In this document: piece by piece, positions 47,489-56,029 of the stretch
Layout: each line of letters opens with the position of its first letter
Position numbering within the stretch: position 1 is the first letter of the stretch
From: Flavobacterium luteum
Lineage (GTDB): Bacteria; Bacteroidota; Bacteroidia; Flavobacteriales; Flavobacteriaceae
Length of the DNA: 64,000 nt
Assembly: GCF_008806775.1 (NCBI RefSeq)
Contig: NZ_WAEM01000005.1
Span: 124,001 to 188,000, forward strand
Direction of reading: 5' to 3'
The notes under the pieces: generated by a model
Seen by the model: only the letters and a program-made list of their open reading frames with translations
The model's database searches: none
What the model was told of the DNA's origin: nothing
Made by a program: the position numbers and the translations under genes

Positions 47489-47738
47489 ATGATGATGATG
47501 TTTAATTCAAGTTCTGAAAACAAAGCAGATACTATTGAATACGTCTTAACAAATGCTTAAGAATGGTTAGAAAGTTTAATAAAAGAATACCCATAATTAA
47601 GAATGAATCTCCATGAGAATAGATTAGGCGATGGTGATTGGAATTTTAGGTTTTACGCTGGGAATTACGGGTAAACAAATTGATTTACAAATTCACGGTT
47701 TTACTAAAGAACAATCTCAAATTTTTACAAAAGGTTAA
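47489..47738 (+). pseudogene. Decayed gene of unknown family
   Basis: An ATG run at 47489 starts a frame reading MMMMFNSSSENKAD then several in-frame stops, still with protein-like segments (EWLESLIKEYP, NLHENRLGDGDWNFRFYAG). A frameshift then continues the similarity as GKQIDLQIHGFTKEQSQIFTKG to a TAA. At least three stops and one frameshift mark it as dead. It fills part of the 783-bp gap 47348-48130, whose remainder contains structured repeat B and no gene. Confidence 0.6.
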
Positions 47739-47928
47739 ACGAAAGTATAACCTAGTCGTCCATAGATATAAAGCACTACCCAAAAGGAGCGGTTTTTTGG
47801 CAAAAACCAAATAGGACAAGACTTTTCGTTTAAGAATCGATTTTAGAATTGTTTTTAGTCCTTAACAATTTTAATCCCTTTTTAGATAACGTCTTAAATT
47901 TTGACAATTACTACCCACAGTTTATTTC

Positions 47929-48132
47929 ATTGGTCTCAAAAATAGTTGAAACGATACACTTTTAGTGTATTTTCCTTTCAGATTCTAAAAACATGTACAC
48001 TAATTCGCAAATTAGTTCTTCTGCTTTTAAGTCTTTAAATTTGCGAATTAGCGATTTGATTTTTTGTTTTCAACCTTGGTAGACTTTCAGTCTGCAAAAC
48101 CAAATCTATTGACTTCGGGTAGATAGTGGTTT
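47929..48132. repeat. Structured repeat, copy B (four hairpins)
   Basis: Homologue of the 44386-44597 repeat. Hairpin 1 is ATACAC/GTGTAT (47954-47970), hairpin 2 is a 14-bp stem (48000-48013 with 48038-48051), hairpin 3 is GTAGACT/AGTCTGC (48079-48095), then the shared TGCAAAACCAAATCTAT block and an AAACC..GGTTT closing pair. The right end runs into the stop codon of AraC copy 2. Compared with A, base pairs change on both sides of the stems. Confidence 0.7.
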
Positions 48133-49288
48133 AGTTTAAATTTTTGTAATACTCTTGTGGAGTTGTTCCAGTGATGGATTTAAAACTGTTAAAAAAAGGC
48201 TTATAAGATGAAAAGCCTACTTCCATGGCAAGCGATTCCATGGTGCTGGATTTCAAAAAACCAGTTTCCAGCAGTTTGGTTGCATCATGGATACGAACCA
48301 TTTTTTTATAGTCGACAAAGGTAATGGCGCAGTGGTATTTAAAAACATACAGCAAATGTACTTTAGGAAGGTTTAGTTTTTGGGCAAAATCTTCTACCGT
48401 TATCTCAGGATTTCTAAAAGTATTGGTATGAAAAGACAGGCTTTCTATTTGGTGGATATAGTTGTTTAGATTGGTTGTCACGCTTCTAGTAATCTTGAGG
48501 TCTTTTTGGTTGGTTATCTCTGGTTTTGTGTCTAAAATCCAGATAGCATTTAAAACGACATCCGCTTTTTTGTAGGCCTCTATTTTTATTTTCATGAAAT
48601 CATATCCATACAAAAGTTCAGGTGTTGCCAGCAGTTTAATGAAAAAAGCCAACCAAAAAAGGGCTGCAATGCTTATTTGATAACTATTTCCATTGCTGTT
48701 GTAATTAAAACCATTGGTTATGAAGACTAGGATAATCATCCATCCAAGCATTACTATGGCAGCATAAAGGTATAAAGTCCAGTTCTTGATTGCTTTGGTT
48801 TGCTTGGCAAGCAAAGGAGCCTCACTTTTTTTTGACCAAATGGTATTGCGCAACAATCGGTAGCTAAGAAAATTATAAGTTGCGACACACACTATCAATA
48901 AGGCCACATAGACCATTCGGATGGTGGAAGCGTTCTCATACTGTTGTTGGACATTCAATACATGGAGCAGTACTACTACGAAAGGCACTATGAGGTAGAT
49001 GGCATCTTTACTACGCCATTTTTTACTATAAACCAAATCCCTAAAGTATAAATGCGTACAAGCGCCCATCAATATCACCATAAATACATTGGTACTGGTA
49101 AGTATTTCGACTGGAATTTTATGGAGATACACCGAAAAGCCGCGAAGCAGAAATCGAACGGAAAGGACGCTAAGGAGCACAATCAGATACTTGTTGATAA
49201 GCGGGTTGGCTTTGTATCTGAATACGGCAATGGCTGTGGTGATTAAACCCAGAATACCTGTTATTAAAGTCAAAAAATTAATCAGCAT
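48131..49288 (-). CDS. Membrane-anchored AraC-family regulator, copy 2
   Basis: A 385-residue paralogue of the 45333-46487 protein with the same layout: about seven hydrophobic helices (1-240) and a C-terminal AraC domain (VEDFAQKLNLPKVHLLYVFKYHC and MESLAMEVGFSSYKPFFNSFKSITGTTPQEYY). The ATG at 49288 is chosen over an upstream TTG because it gives the same length as copy 1. The gene is divergent from the T9SS cargo gene, with two half-site pairs in between. Likely role: regulation of that cargo and of itself. Confidence 0.85.
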   Translation of the reverse strand: MLINFLTLITGILGLITTAIAVFRYKANPLINKYLIVLLSVLSVRFLLRGFSVYLHKIPVEILTSTNVFMVILMGACTHLYFRDLVYSKKWRSKDAIYLIVPFVVVLLHVLNVQQQYENASTIRMVYVALLIVCVATYNFLSYRLLRNTIWSKKSEAPLLAKQTKAIKNWTLYLYAAIVMLGWMIILVFITNGFNYNSNGNSYQISIAALFWLAFFIKLLATPELLYGYDFMKIKIEAYKKADVVLNAIWILDTKPEITNQKDLKITRSVTTNLNNYIHQIESLSFHTNTFRNPEITVEDFAQKLNLPKVHLLYVFKYHCAITFVDYKKMVRIHDATKLLETGFLKSSTMESLAMEVGFSSYKPFFNSFKSITGTTPQEYYKNLN

Positions 49289-49387
49289 GTTCTCTTGAAT
49301 TAGATATTCAACTGCAAGGAGTTGCAAAAGGAGTTCTTGCTTGACAAAGAAACAACATTTCCTGATTCGTAATACCCATTCCTTGTA

Positions 49388-49427
49388 GTTAAAATAACGG
49401 CATGACTTGTCAAAACGGTGGCATGCC
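49388..49427. promoter_or_regulatory. AraC-type half-site pair proximal to copy 2
   Basis: GTTAAAATAACGGCATGAC at 49388 and GTCAAAACGGTGGCATGCC at 49409, offset exactly 21 bp, 100 bp upstream of the regulator ATG, the same distance class as in copy 1. Confidence 0.72.
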
Positions 49428-49480
49428 TACAATAATCTTGCGATGTGTTTTATTTTTCACTTTGAAAGCTATAACTTTTT

Positions 49481-49520
49481 GTCAAAAAGACGGCATTCTA
49501 ATCTATTTTAATGGCATTAA
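49481..49520. promoter_or_regulatory. AraC-type half-site pair at the T9SS cargo promoter
   Basis: GTCAAAAAGACGGCATTCT at 49481 and a weaker copy ending GGCATTAA at 49502, offset 21 bp. The downstream site ends 33 bp before the -7 box TAACTTTG (49554), where an activator would sit. Confidence 0.7.
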
Positions 49521-49553
49521 CTATCCTTCAAAATCCCTTATAGTTTGGTCACG

Positions 49554-49561
49554 TAACTTTG
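49554..49561 (+). promoter_or_regulatory. -7 element of the T9SS cargo gene
   Basis: TAACTTTG, 44 bp before the chosen ATG (49606). No TTG at -33, so an activator would be expected to help. Confidence 0.45.
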
Positions 49562-49605
49562 TTGCTGATTTTTTAAAAAAGATACAAATGATTGTAAAAT
49601 TACAA

Positions 49606-52206
49606 ATGTACACTAAAATTAATTTAATGGTAGTGTTCATGTCTTTCTCTGCTGCTCAGGCACAAGTTCCAAATGAACCCACTAATTTAGTGGTAACACC
49701 CATAAATACAGGTGGTATGATACAGTTCTCTGAACCGTCAAGCATTGGTTACTCTACAATTACCAATTATGAGTATTCAATTGATAATGGAATCAATTGG
49801 GTTACTCCCACTACGGTAATAAAGGAGAGTCCAATAATTATAAATAGTGGCATAACTAATTGTACTTCCTATCAAGTAAAAATCAGAGCAGTTAACGATT
49901 TAGGTAAAGGAACACCTTCGGCTACAGTTACTCTAAAGCCTTCGAATTCTAATCATCCAGGTATGGATTGGACATCAAGAACTAACCCAGTAGATAATTC
50001 ATGGAATGGTATTATTTATGCCAATGGGCTCTTTGTGGCGGTGGGTGGCAGTTCTTCTGGAAATGGAGTAATGACTAGCTCTGATGGGAATATCTGGACG
50101 GCAAGAACTACTCCGGCGGATAACGAATGGTTTGGCATTACCTATGGTAATGGACTTTTTGTGGCTGTTGCAATTAGTGGAGTGGGTAACCGTGTAATGA
50201 CAAGCACAGATGGCATCAATTGGACGGCAAGAGCCTCTGCAGCGGATAATAATTGGTTGAGCGTCACTTACGGTAATGGTCTCTTTGTGGCTGTGGCTTT
50301 CAGTGGTGTAGGTAACCGCGTTATGACAAGCCCTGATGGTATCAACTGGACGACAAGATCCTCTCCGGTGGACAACGACTGGTTTGGGATTACTTATGGC
50401 AATGGACTCTTTGTAGCAATCGGACAAACTGGTTTTGGTAATCGAGTAATGACCAGCCCAGATGGAATTAACTGGACAGTAAGAACCTCTGCGGTTGATC
50501 TTAAATGGCGAAGTATTACCTATGGTAAAGGACTCTTTGTAGCAGTGGCTTATACTCGATCGACTTCGAGTGTCATGACAAGTCCTGATGGAATTATCTG
50601 GACAGCAAGACTTTCTGCAGCAAATAATAACTGGAACAGTGTTTCTTATGGAAATGGGCTTTTTGCGGCGGTGTCTAGTAGTGGTTCAGGTAATCGTGTA
50701 ATGACAAGTTTTGACGGCTTTACTTGGACAATAAGAGCCTCTGCGGAGAATAATTACTGGAATAGTATCACTTATGGCAACGGTCATTTTGTGGCGGTGG
50801 CTGCAACTGGTACAAGTAACCGTGTAATGACAAGTAGTTTTTCTCTGGTGGCCGATGCACCCCTAATTACTGAGGCATCTTTTAGTGGTACAACTACTAC
50901 TATTCAATTCACGCAATCAGGATCCTTATTGGCTCCAGCAATAACCAATTATGAATATTTTACTAATGATAGTACTACTTGGACGGCTTTGTCTCCAGCA
51001 GATACTACGAGTCCTTTAACCATAAACGGTTTGGCAAATGTGCCAAGTTTAATTATGATACGAGCTGTAAATAGTGTAGGTAATTCTTGTCCTTCCACAA
51101 ATTATCTCAATAATTACAATGTTACTTTCGATGCCAATGGAGGTTCAGGAAGCATGGCAGTACAAACCATTGATTATAATGTTTCGGCAAATTTAAGGAC
51201 CAATGCCTTTACCCGCACCGGTTATACCTTTTCCGGCTGGGCAACTACCAGCGTTGGCACAGTAGCCTATGCTAATAGTGCCAGTTATACCATGGGTGCT
51301 ACTGATGTTACCTTGTTTGCCAAGTGGACGGCGACTAGTGGCTCGAATGGAGCCATTACGCAGGTACGTCCTATACAATGTGGAAAAACATTGAGTTATT
51401 TAACATCTGCTATTCAGGCTAGCCCTCTAGTAGGAGCTACTGAATATACATTTGAAGTAACAAGAGTAGACAACAGCGTTGTTAATACAATAGTTACTTC
51501 AAACTATTACTTTTTTCCAGCAACTTTAATAACTGGAGGATTAGTTTATGGAAAATCGTATTCAGTAAAAGTGAAAGCTAAAATTGGGGGAATTTATCAA
51601 GCTTTTGGTAATGCCTGTATTGTTACAGCACCTTCTGAACCACTAGTTACAACCACTAAAATTAGACCAATGCAGTGTGGTAAAACATTGAATTATATCA
51701 CAGATGCCATTCAGGCAAGTCCTGTATACTTAGCAACTCAATATGAGTTTAACGTTACTGATGGTGTTACCACTGTTGTTATACCTTCTAGCGCTTCTTG
51801 GTTTAGACTAAGTCAATTTCCAGGAGGAGGTGTTTTTAATACAGCATATACAATAACTGTAAGATCAAAAGGACTTGCTACTGCATTTACAGCTTACAGA
51901 GATTCTTGTATTGTTACCACTCCAATTTCAAGAATGTCTGATTCACTAGAAAAAGAAAGTATTTTTAACGTAAAAGCATTCCCGAATCCATTTGCCTCAC
52001 ACTTTAGTTTAGACATCGAGAGTTCAAGCGATGATTTGGTTCAGCTGAAAGTATATGATATGATAGGACGACAACTAGAAGTTCGTAAGGCGACAGTAAC
52101 GGAATTAAGCACTAAAGAGATAGGCGCTAATTATCCATCAGGCGTATACAATGTTGTTGTATCACAAGGGGATAATGTAAAATCTTTACGAATAATAAAA
52201 AGATAA
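49606..52206 (+). CDS. T9SS-secreted protein with FN3-like, seven-repeat and InlB-like domains
   Basis: An 866-residue secreted protein. The signal peptide is MYTKINLMVVFMSFSAAQA (ATG 49606; the frame is open to an earlier ATG at 49402, but this holds the operator). Domains in order: FN3-like (about 20-110), seven ~42-residue repeats of W-T-x-R...ITYGNGLFVAVA...VMTSPDG type, an FN3-like linker, a Listeria-Bacteroides repeat (VTFDANGGSGSM to TLFAKW), two Q-C-G...C repeats, and a type A sorting domain (VKAFPNPFASHF to SLRIIKR). Probably a surface adhesin or binding protein. Confidence 0.88.
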   Translation: MYTKINLMVVFMSFSAAQAQVPNEPTNLVVTPINTGGMIQFSEPSSIGYSTITNYEYSIDNGINWVTPTTVIKESPIIINSGITNCTSYQVKIRAVNDLGKGTPSATVTLKPSNSNHPGMDWTSRTNPVDNSWNGIIYANGLFVAVGGSSSGNGVMTSSDGNIWTARTTPADNEWFGITYGNGLFVAVAISGVGNRVMTSTDGINWTARASAADNNWLSVTYGNGLFVAVAFSGVGNRVMTSPDGINWTTRSSPVDNDWFGITYGNGLFVAIGQTGFGNRVMTSPDGINWTVRTSAVDLKWRSITYGKGLFVAVAYTRSTSSVMTSPDGIIWTARLSAANNNWNSVSYGNGLFAAVSSSGSGNRVMTSFDGFTWTIRASAENNYWNSITYGNGHFVAVAATGTSNRVMTSSFSLVADAPLITEASFSGTTTTIQFTQSGSLLAPAITNYEYFTNDSTTWTALSPADTTSPLTINGLANVPSLIMIRAVNSVGNSCPSTNYLNNYNVTFDANGGSGSMAVQTIDYNVSANLRTNAFTRTGYTFSGWATTSVGTVAYANSASYTMGATDVTLFAKWTATSGSNGAITQVRPIQCGKTLSYLTSAIQASPLVGATEYTFEVTRVDNSVVNTIVTSNYYFFPATLITGGLVYGKSYSVKVKAKIGGIYQAFGNACIVTAPSEPLVTTTKIRPMQCGKTLNYITDAIQASPVYLATQYEFNVTDGVTTVVIPSSASWFRLSQFPGGGVFNTAYTITVRSKGLATAFTAYRDSCIVTTPISRMSDSLEKESIFNVKAFPNPFASHFSLDIESSSDDLVQLKVYDMIGRQLEVRKATVTELSTKEIGANYPSGVYNVVVSQGDNVKSLRIIKR
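49963..50841 (+). repeat. Seven tandem coding repeats of ~126 bp
   Basis: Seven consecutive units of about 42 codons within the cargo gene, each with the pattern WTxR...DNxW...ITYGNGLFVAVA...NRVMTSPDG. Seven copies of a W-x-S-x-D-G-type unit fit a seven-bladed beta-propeller. Confidence 0.85.
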
Positions 52207-52231
52207 GATTTAAATTCGTTCTTTGGGAAAG

Positions 52232-52263
52232 AAAGGGTAAGATTTAATTCTCGCCCTTTTTTT
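52232..52263 (+). terminator. Terminator of the T9SS cargo gene
   Basis: Hairpin with arms AAAGGG/CCCTTT (extended by further pairs with one mismatch) and a T run, 26 bp past the stop. Confidence 0.75.
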
Positions 52264-52267
52264 ATGT

Positions 52268-54499
52268 CTAATTATGAACCAATTCTGCTAGTAATTTTTT
52301 CTCTCCCACAATCCATAAAACGTCATCTTTTTCTAAAACTATATCCGATTCAGGATTCAAAATCCGATTGCCTCTTTTTTCAATACCTACCACTAGACCA
52401 TGGGTTTTCTCTCTCACTTTAGACTCTCTAATGGTTTTTCCGATATAGCTTTCGTTTTTTAATTCTATTTGTCGCAATACTATTTCGGGTTCTAGAGTTG
52501 ATGTTGGAACTTCAATCTCATGTTGTTCTAAATACTTTTTAAATTCGTTCACTTGAATATCGTTTCCTATGACACAAATTTCATCACTAGGAAATAATCG
52601 ATCGTTTCTTTTAGGAATATTAATCATAATATCCCCTCTTTTTATTGAAGCTATATTGATTCCTAGCTGTTCTCTGATCTTTAATTCTTTTAATGTTTTT
52701 CCAATGATATTCGATTCTTTAGCGATTTCAAAATAAGCCATGTGACCATCCCAAGGCGATAAATCACTCCTGCTTCTTTTCGCTTTTGTAATTTCTCTGT
52801 CATTCAAGTTGGATAAAAAATGATTTTCTATTTTATGATATTGAGCGTTTAATTTTTTACGGAATAGAAAATAAGTTACAGCCGCTCCAATTAATGTAAA
52901 AATGGCGGCTATTGGTGAGAAAAATATGTTTAACAAAAAGCCAATAAAAAACAGTGTTAGTAGGAATCGAAATAGAATCATCATGACAATGGGCCCACGG
53001 TATTTGCGCTCTTCCATTAGGAGATTTACTTCTGCAATAGCTACTCTTCGGAGGGATAGTGCCCATAAAAAAGGGGAGAGTACCGCTAAAGTTATTAAGG
53101 CACCTATAGCATTCCCAAATTTAAAACCAGCCACAAGCGGTAATATATATTGTGAGGACAGTAAAATAATTGCAACTATAATTACGGATACAAAAATGAC
53201 TTGAAAAAGAAAGGCATTTAATACTTTTTGCCAGGTACTAACCGATTTGATAGATTGGGTATTTGCACTATACCGTTCGATATTTTTGATCCATTTTCGA
53301 GGTAATTTTTTGGATAATATTTCTGAAAAAGGAGTTGCTATTTTAATCATAAACGGAGTTGTAAAGGCTGTAATTGCTGAAACAGCAACCACAATTGGAT
53401 ACAGATAGGAACTTGTAGCTTGTAAAGTTATTCCTAATGAAGCAATGATAAAGGAAAACTCACCAATTTGCGATAAACTCATTCCAGTTTGTACCGATTC
53501 TTTGAGGGGTTGTCCAGAAAGTAAGGCTCCAATAGTTGAACTAAAAGATTGTCCGAAAATGGTAATTACCGATAAAACAAAAATTGGAATCATGTGATTG
53601 TACACTACGCTTGGGTCTATTAACATGCCTACTGACACAAAAAAGACAGCAGCAAATAAATCTTTAACGGGTTTTACCAAATGTTCAATGTGTTCTGCTT
53701 GAGTAGTTTCGGCAATGATAGATCCCATAATAAAGGCACCCAGAGCTGGAGAAAATCCTACGTTTGAAGCGAGCATAACCATCGACAAACAAAGTGCTAT
53801 AGAAATAATGAGAAGCATTTCATCGGTTAACAAATGTTTCGCTTTTTTAAGTAGCGTAGGAATAAAGAAGATACCTCCTATAAACCAGAGTATTAAGAAA
53901 AAAACCAACTTAAAAATTGATTGTAGTAATGCTCCACCCGAAAAATGTTCGCTAACCGCTATGGTAGATAATAAAACCATCATTAATATAGCCACGATAT
54001 CCTGAACAATAAGTGAACCAATAACAATACCAGCAAATTTTTGAGCCTTTACCCCCAGTTCGTCAAATGATTTTAAGATAATCGTTGTAGATGATACTGA
54101 CAAAATAACCCCCAAAAAAATACTATCCATTGTAGGCCAATTCATCCATCGTCCCACGGCGTAGCCTAATAGTAACATAAAAGTGATTTGAGTAATAGCG
54201 GTAATAGATGCTGTTCCGCCCACTTTCATTAGTTTTTTAAAACTAAATTCTAAACCAAGACTAAACAATAGAAAAATCACTCCAATTTCAGCCCAAACTT
54301 CAACACTTTCAATATCTTTTACCGATGGAAAAAAATCAAAATGATTCCCTGCTAAAAAACCCGCAATCAAGTAGCCTAAAACTAGCGGTTGCTTCAATCT
54401 TTTAAAGAGTAAAACCGCAATACCAGCGGTCATTAGAATTAATCCTAAATCACTAATTAGAGGTTTTAAATGATTGGATATTTCTGCAACTGCGCTCAT
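52268..54499 (-). CDS. Cation:proton antiporter with RCK C-terminal domains
   Basis: A 743-residue membrane protein from the ATG at 54499 (an upstream TTG at 54562 is less likely). About twelve helices form the CPA2-type exchanger (GYLIAGFLAGN, VFFVSVGMLIDPS, SLSQIGEFSFIIASLG). The C-terminus carries two TrkA-C/RCK-C domains (about 610-670 and 680-743, each with IGKT..R then DDVLWIVG-like strand) and no RCK-N Rossmann domain. Likely K+ or Na+ efflux with ligand gating. It converges with the T9SS cargo gene. Confidence 0.9.
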   Translation of the reverse strand: MSAVAEISNHLKPLISDLGLILMTAGIAVLLFKRLKQPLVLGYLIAGFLAGNHFDFFPSVKDIESVEVWAEIGVIFLLFSLGLEFSFKKLMKVGGTASITAITQITFMLLLGYAVGRWMNWPTMDSIFLGVILSVSSTTIILKSFDELGVKAQKFAGIVIGSLIVQDIVAILMMVLLSTIAVSEHFSGGALLQSIFKLVFFLILWFIGGIFFIPTLLKKAKHLLTDEMLLIISIALCLSMVMLASNVGFSPALGAFIMGSIIAETTQAEHIEHLVKPVKDLFAAVFFVSVGMLIDPSVVYNHMIPIFVLSVITIFGQSFSSTIGALLSGQPLKESVQTGMSLSQIGEFSFIIASLGITLQATSSYLYPIVVAVSAITAFTTPFMIKIATPFSEILSKKLPRKWIKNIERYSANTQSIKSVSTWQKVLNAFLFQVIFVSVIIVAIILLSSQYILPLVAGFKFGNAIGALITLAVLSPFLWALSLRRVAIAEVNLLMEERKYRGPIVMMILFRFLLTLFFIGFLLNIFFSPIAAIFTLIGAAVTYFLFRKKLNAQYHKIENHFLSNLNDREITKAKRSRSDLSPWDGHMAYFEIAKESNIIGKTLKELKIREQLGINIASIKRGDIMINIPKRNDRLFPSDEICVIGNDIQVNEFKKYLEQHEIEVPTSTLEPEIVLRQIELKNESYIGKTIRESKVREKTHGLVVGIEKRGNRILNPESDIVLEKDDVLWIVGEKKLLAELVHN

Positions 54500-54560
54500 A
54501 ATTTTGTATATAGGAAAGACTAATTTTATGTTTCTCAAAGCATTAAGGCTAATATAAAAC

Positions 54561-54584
54561 AAAAAAACGGTATTAAAACCGTTT
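54561..54584 (-). terminator. Terminator of purB
   Basis: On the minus strand a 7-bp stem (AAACGGT / ACCGTTT) followed by a T run, 23 bp after the purB stop. Confidence 0.75.
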
Positions 54585-54606
54585 ATAATAGGATATTTAT
54601 AATAGC

Positions 54607-55953
54607 TTAAATCCCCAAGAAATTACTCGGTGTGATTTGTAACAATTCTGCTTTAATTTTATCCGAAACTTCTAAAGTGGCAATAAAATCATGAATCGCT
54701 TTTTTATCAATTGCTTCATTGGTTCTAGTCAAACCTTTCAAAGCTTCATACGGATTTGGATAGCCTTCGCGACGTAAAATGGTTTGAATCGCTTCAGCAA
54801 CTACCGCCCAGTTCTTTTCTAAATCTTCATGGAATTTAGGTTCATTTAAAAGCAGTTTGTTCAATCCTTTTAAAGTAGCTTCGAAAGCAATAATAGTATG
54901 TCCCATAGGCACACCAATATTTCTTAAAACGGTACTATCAGTCAAATCCCGTTGCAATCTCGATAAAGGCAATTTAGCCGATAAATGTTCGAAAATAGCA
55001 TTGGCAATACCTAAATTCCCTTCAGAGTTTTCAAAATCAATAGGATTTACTTTGTGAGGCATGGCAGACGAACCAATTTCTCCCGCTTTTATTTTTTGTT
55101 TGAAATAGTCCATTGAAACATAGGTCCAAATGTCTCTGTCTAAATCAATAATAATAGTGTTGATTCTTTTTAGTGCGTCGAAAAAGGCAGCAAAATGATC
55201 ATAATGTTCGATTTGAGTGGTAGGGAAGGAGTGATGCAAGTTAAGGGTTTCCTCAACAAAATTACTTCCAAATTTTCTCCAATCTATTTGAGGATAAGCC
55301 ACATGATGTGCATTGTAATTTCCAGTAGCACCTCCAAATTTGGCTGCAAACGGAATGTTAAATAACAATCGCATTTGTTCCTCTAATCGTTCTACAAAAA
55401 CCCCAATCTCTTTACCCAGACGAGTAGGAGAGGCAGGTTGACCGTGCGTTCTCGCCAGCATCGGAATATCGCACCATTCCATACTTAACTCTTTTAATTT
55501 TGAGGTTAAAGTGATAAGCGATGGCATGTATACTTTCTCAAAAGCTTCTTTGGTCGAAAGCGGAATAGCGGTATTATTAATGTCTTGCGAAGTCAAACCA
55601 AAATGAATAAATTCTTTGTGTTTTGACAAATCTAGTTTTTCAAAAGCTTCTTTGATAAAATATTCTACTGCTTTTACATCGTGGTTGGTTACTTTTTCAG
55701 TTTCTTTTATCCATAAAGCATCTTCAGTAGAGAAATTTTTGTAAATGGAACGTAAACCATCAAAAAGGTTTGGATTTACAGTGGCAAGTTGCGGTAGCGG
55801 CACTTCACATAAAGCAATGAAATATTCAATTTCAACCAATACGCGGTATCTGATTAAAGCTTCTTCAGAAAAAAAAGGAGAAAGTGCAATAGTTTTACTT
55901 CTGTATCGTCCATCAATAGGTGATACAGCATTTAATTCATTTAAGGTAGTCAT
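54607..55953 (-). CDS. purB: Adenylosuccinate lyase
   Basis: Catalyses two fumarate-releasing steps of purine synthesis (SAICAR to AICAR, adenylosuccinate to AMP). The protein has 448 residues. It starts LNAVSPIDGRYRSK, has the substrate region GLTSQDINNT, the second TRTHGQPASPT block, and the superfamily signature with catalytic Ser in GSSAMPHKVNPIDFENSEGN. A TATCTTTG -7-like box is 25 bp upstream of the ATG (55978-55985). Single gene with its own terminator. Confidence 0.97.
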   Translation of the reverse strand: MTTLNELNAVSPIDGRYRSKTIALSPFFSEEALIRYRVLVEIEYFIALCEVPLPQLATVNPNLFDGLRSIYKNFSTEDALWIKETEKVTNHDVKAVEYFIKEAFEKLDLSKHKEFIHFGLTSQDINNTAIPLSTKEAFEKVYMPSLITLTSKLKELSMEWCDIPMLARTHGQPASPTRLGKEIGVFVERLEEQMRLLFNIPFAAKFGGATGNYNAHHVAYPQIDWRKFGSNFVEETLNLHHSFPTTQIEHYDHFAAFFDALKRINTIIIDLDRDIWTYVSMDYFKQKIKAGEIGSSAMPHKVNPIDFENSEGNLGIANAIFEHLSAKLPLSRLQRDLTDSTVLRNIGVPMGHTIIAFEATLKGLNKLLLNEPKFHEDLEKNWAVVAEAIQTILRREGYPNPYEALKGLTRTNEAIDKKAIHDFIATLEVSDKIKAELLQITPSNFLGI

Positions 55954-56029
55954 TGTTGTGTTGTTGGTTCAAAAGAACAAAGATAATAGATTTCAGCCTT
56001 AAAATTGAAGTTGAAATTGACTTTTGTCA

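Noticed and set aside
49402-49605. Longer N-terminus of the first T9SS cargo
   Set aside because: The extension covers the half-sites and the -7 box and would hide the signal peptide; the ATG at 49606 gives a standard signal peptide.
49999-50427. A 142-codon minus-strand frame inside the cargo gene
   Set aside because: It is the antisense of the propeller repeats; periodic coding repeats keep the opposite frame open. No start or promoter supports it.
49963-50841. CRISPR-like regular repeats
   Set aside because: The units are ~126 bp, coding and degenerate, with no unique spacers and no cas genes nearby; they are protein repeats.
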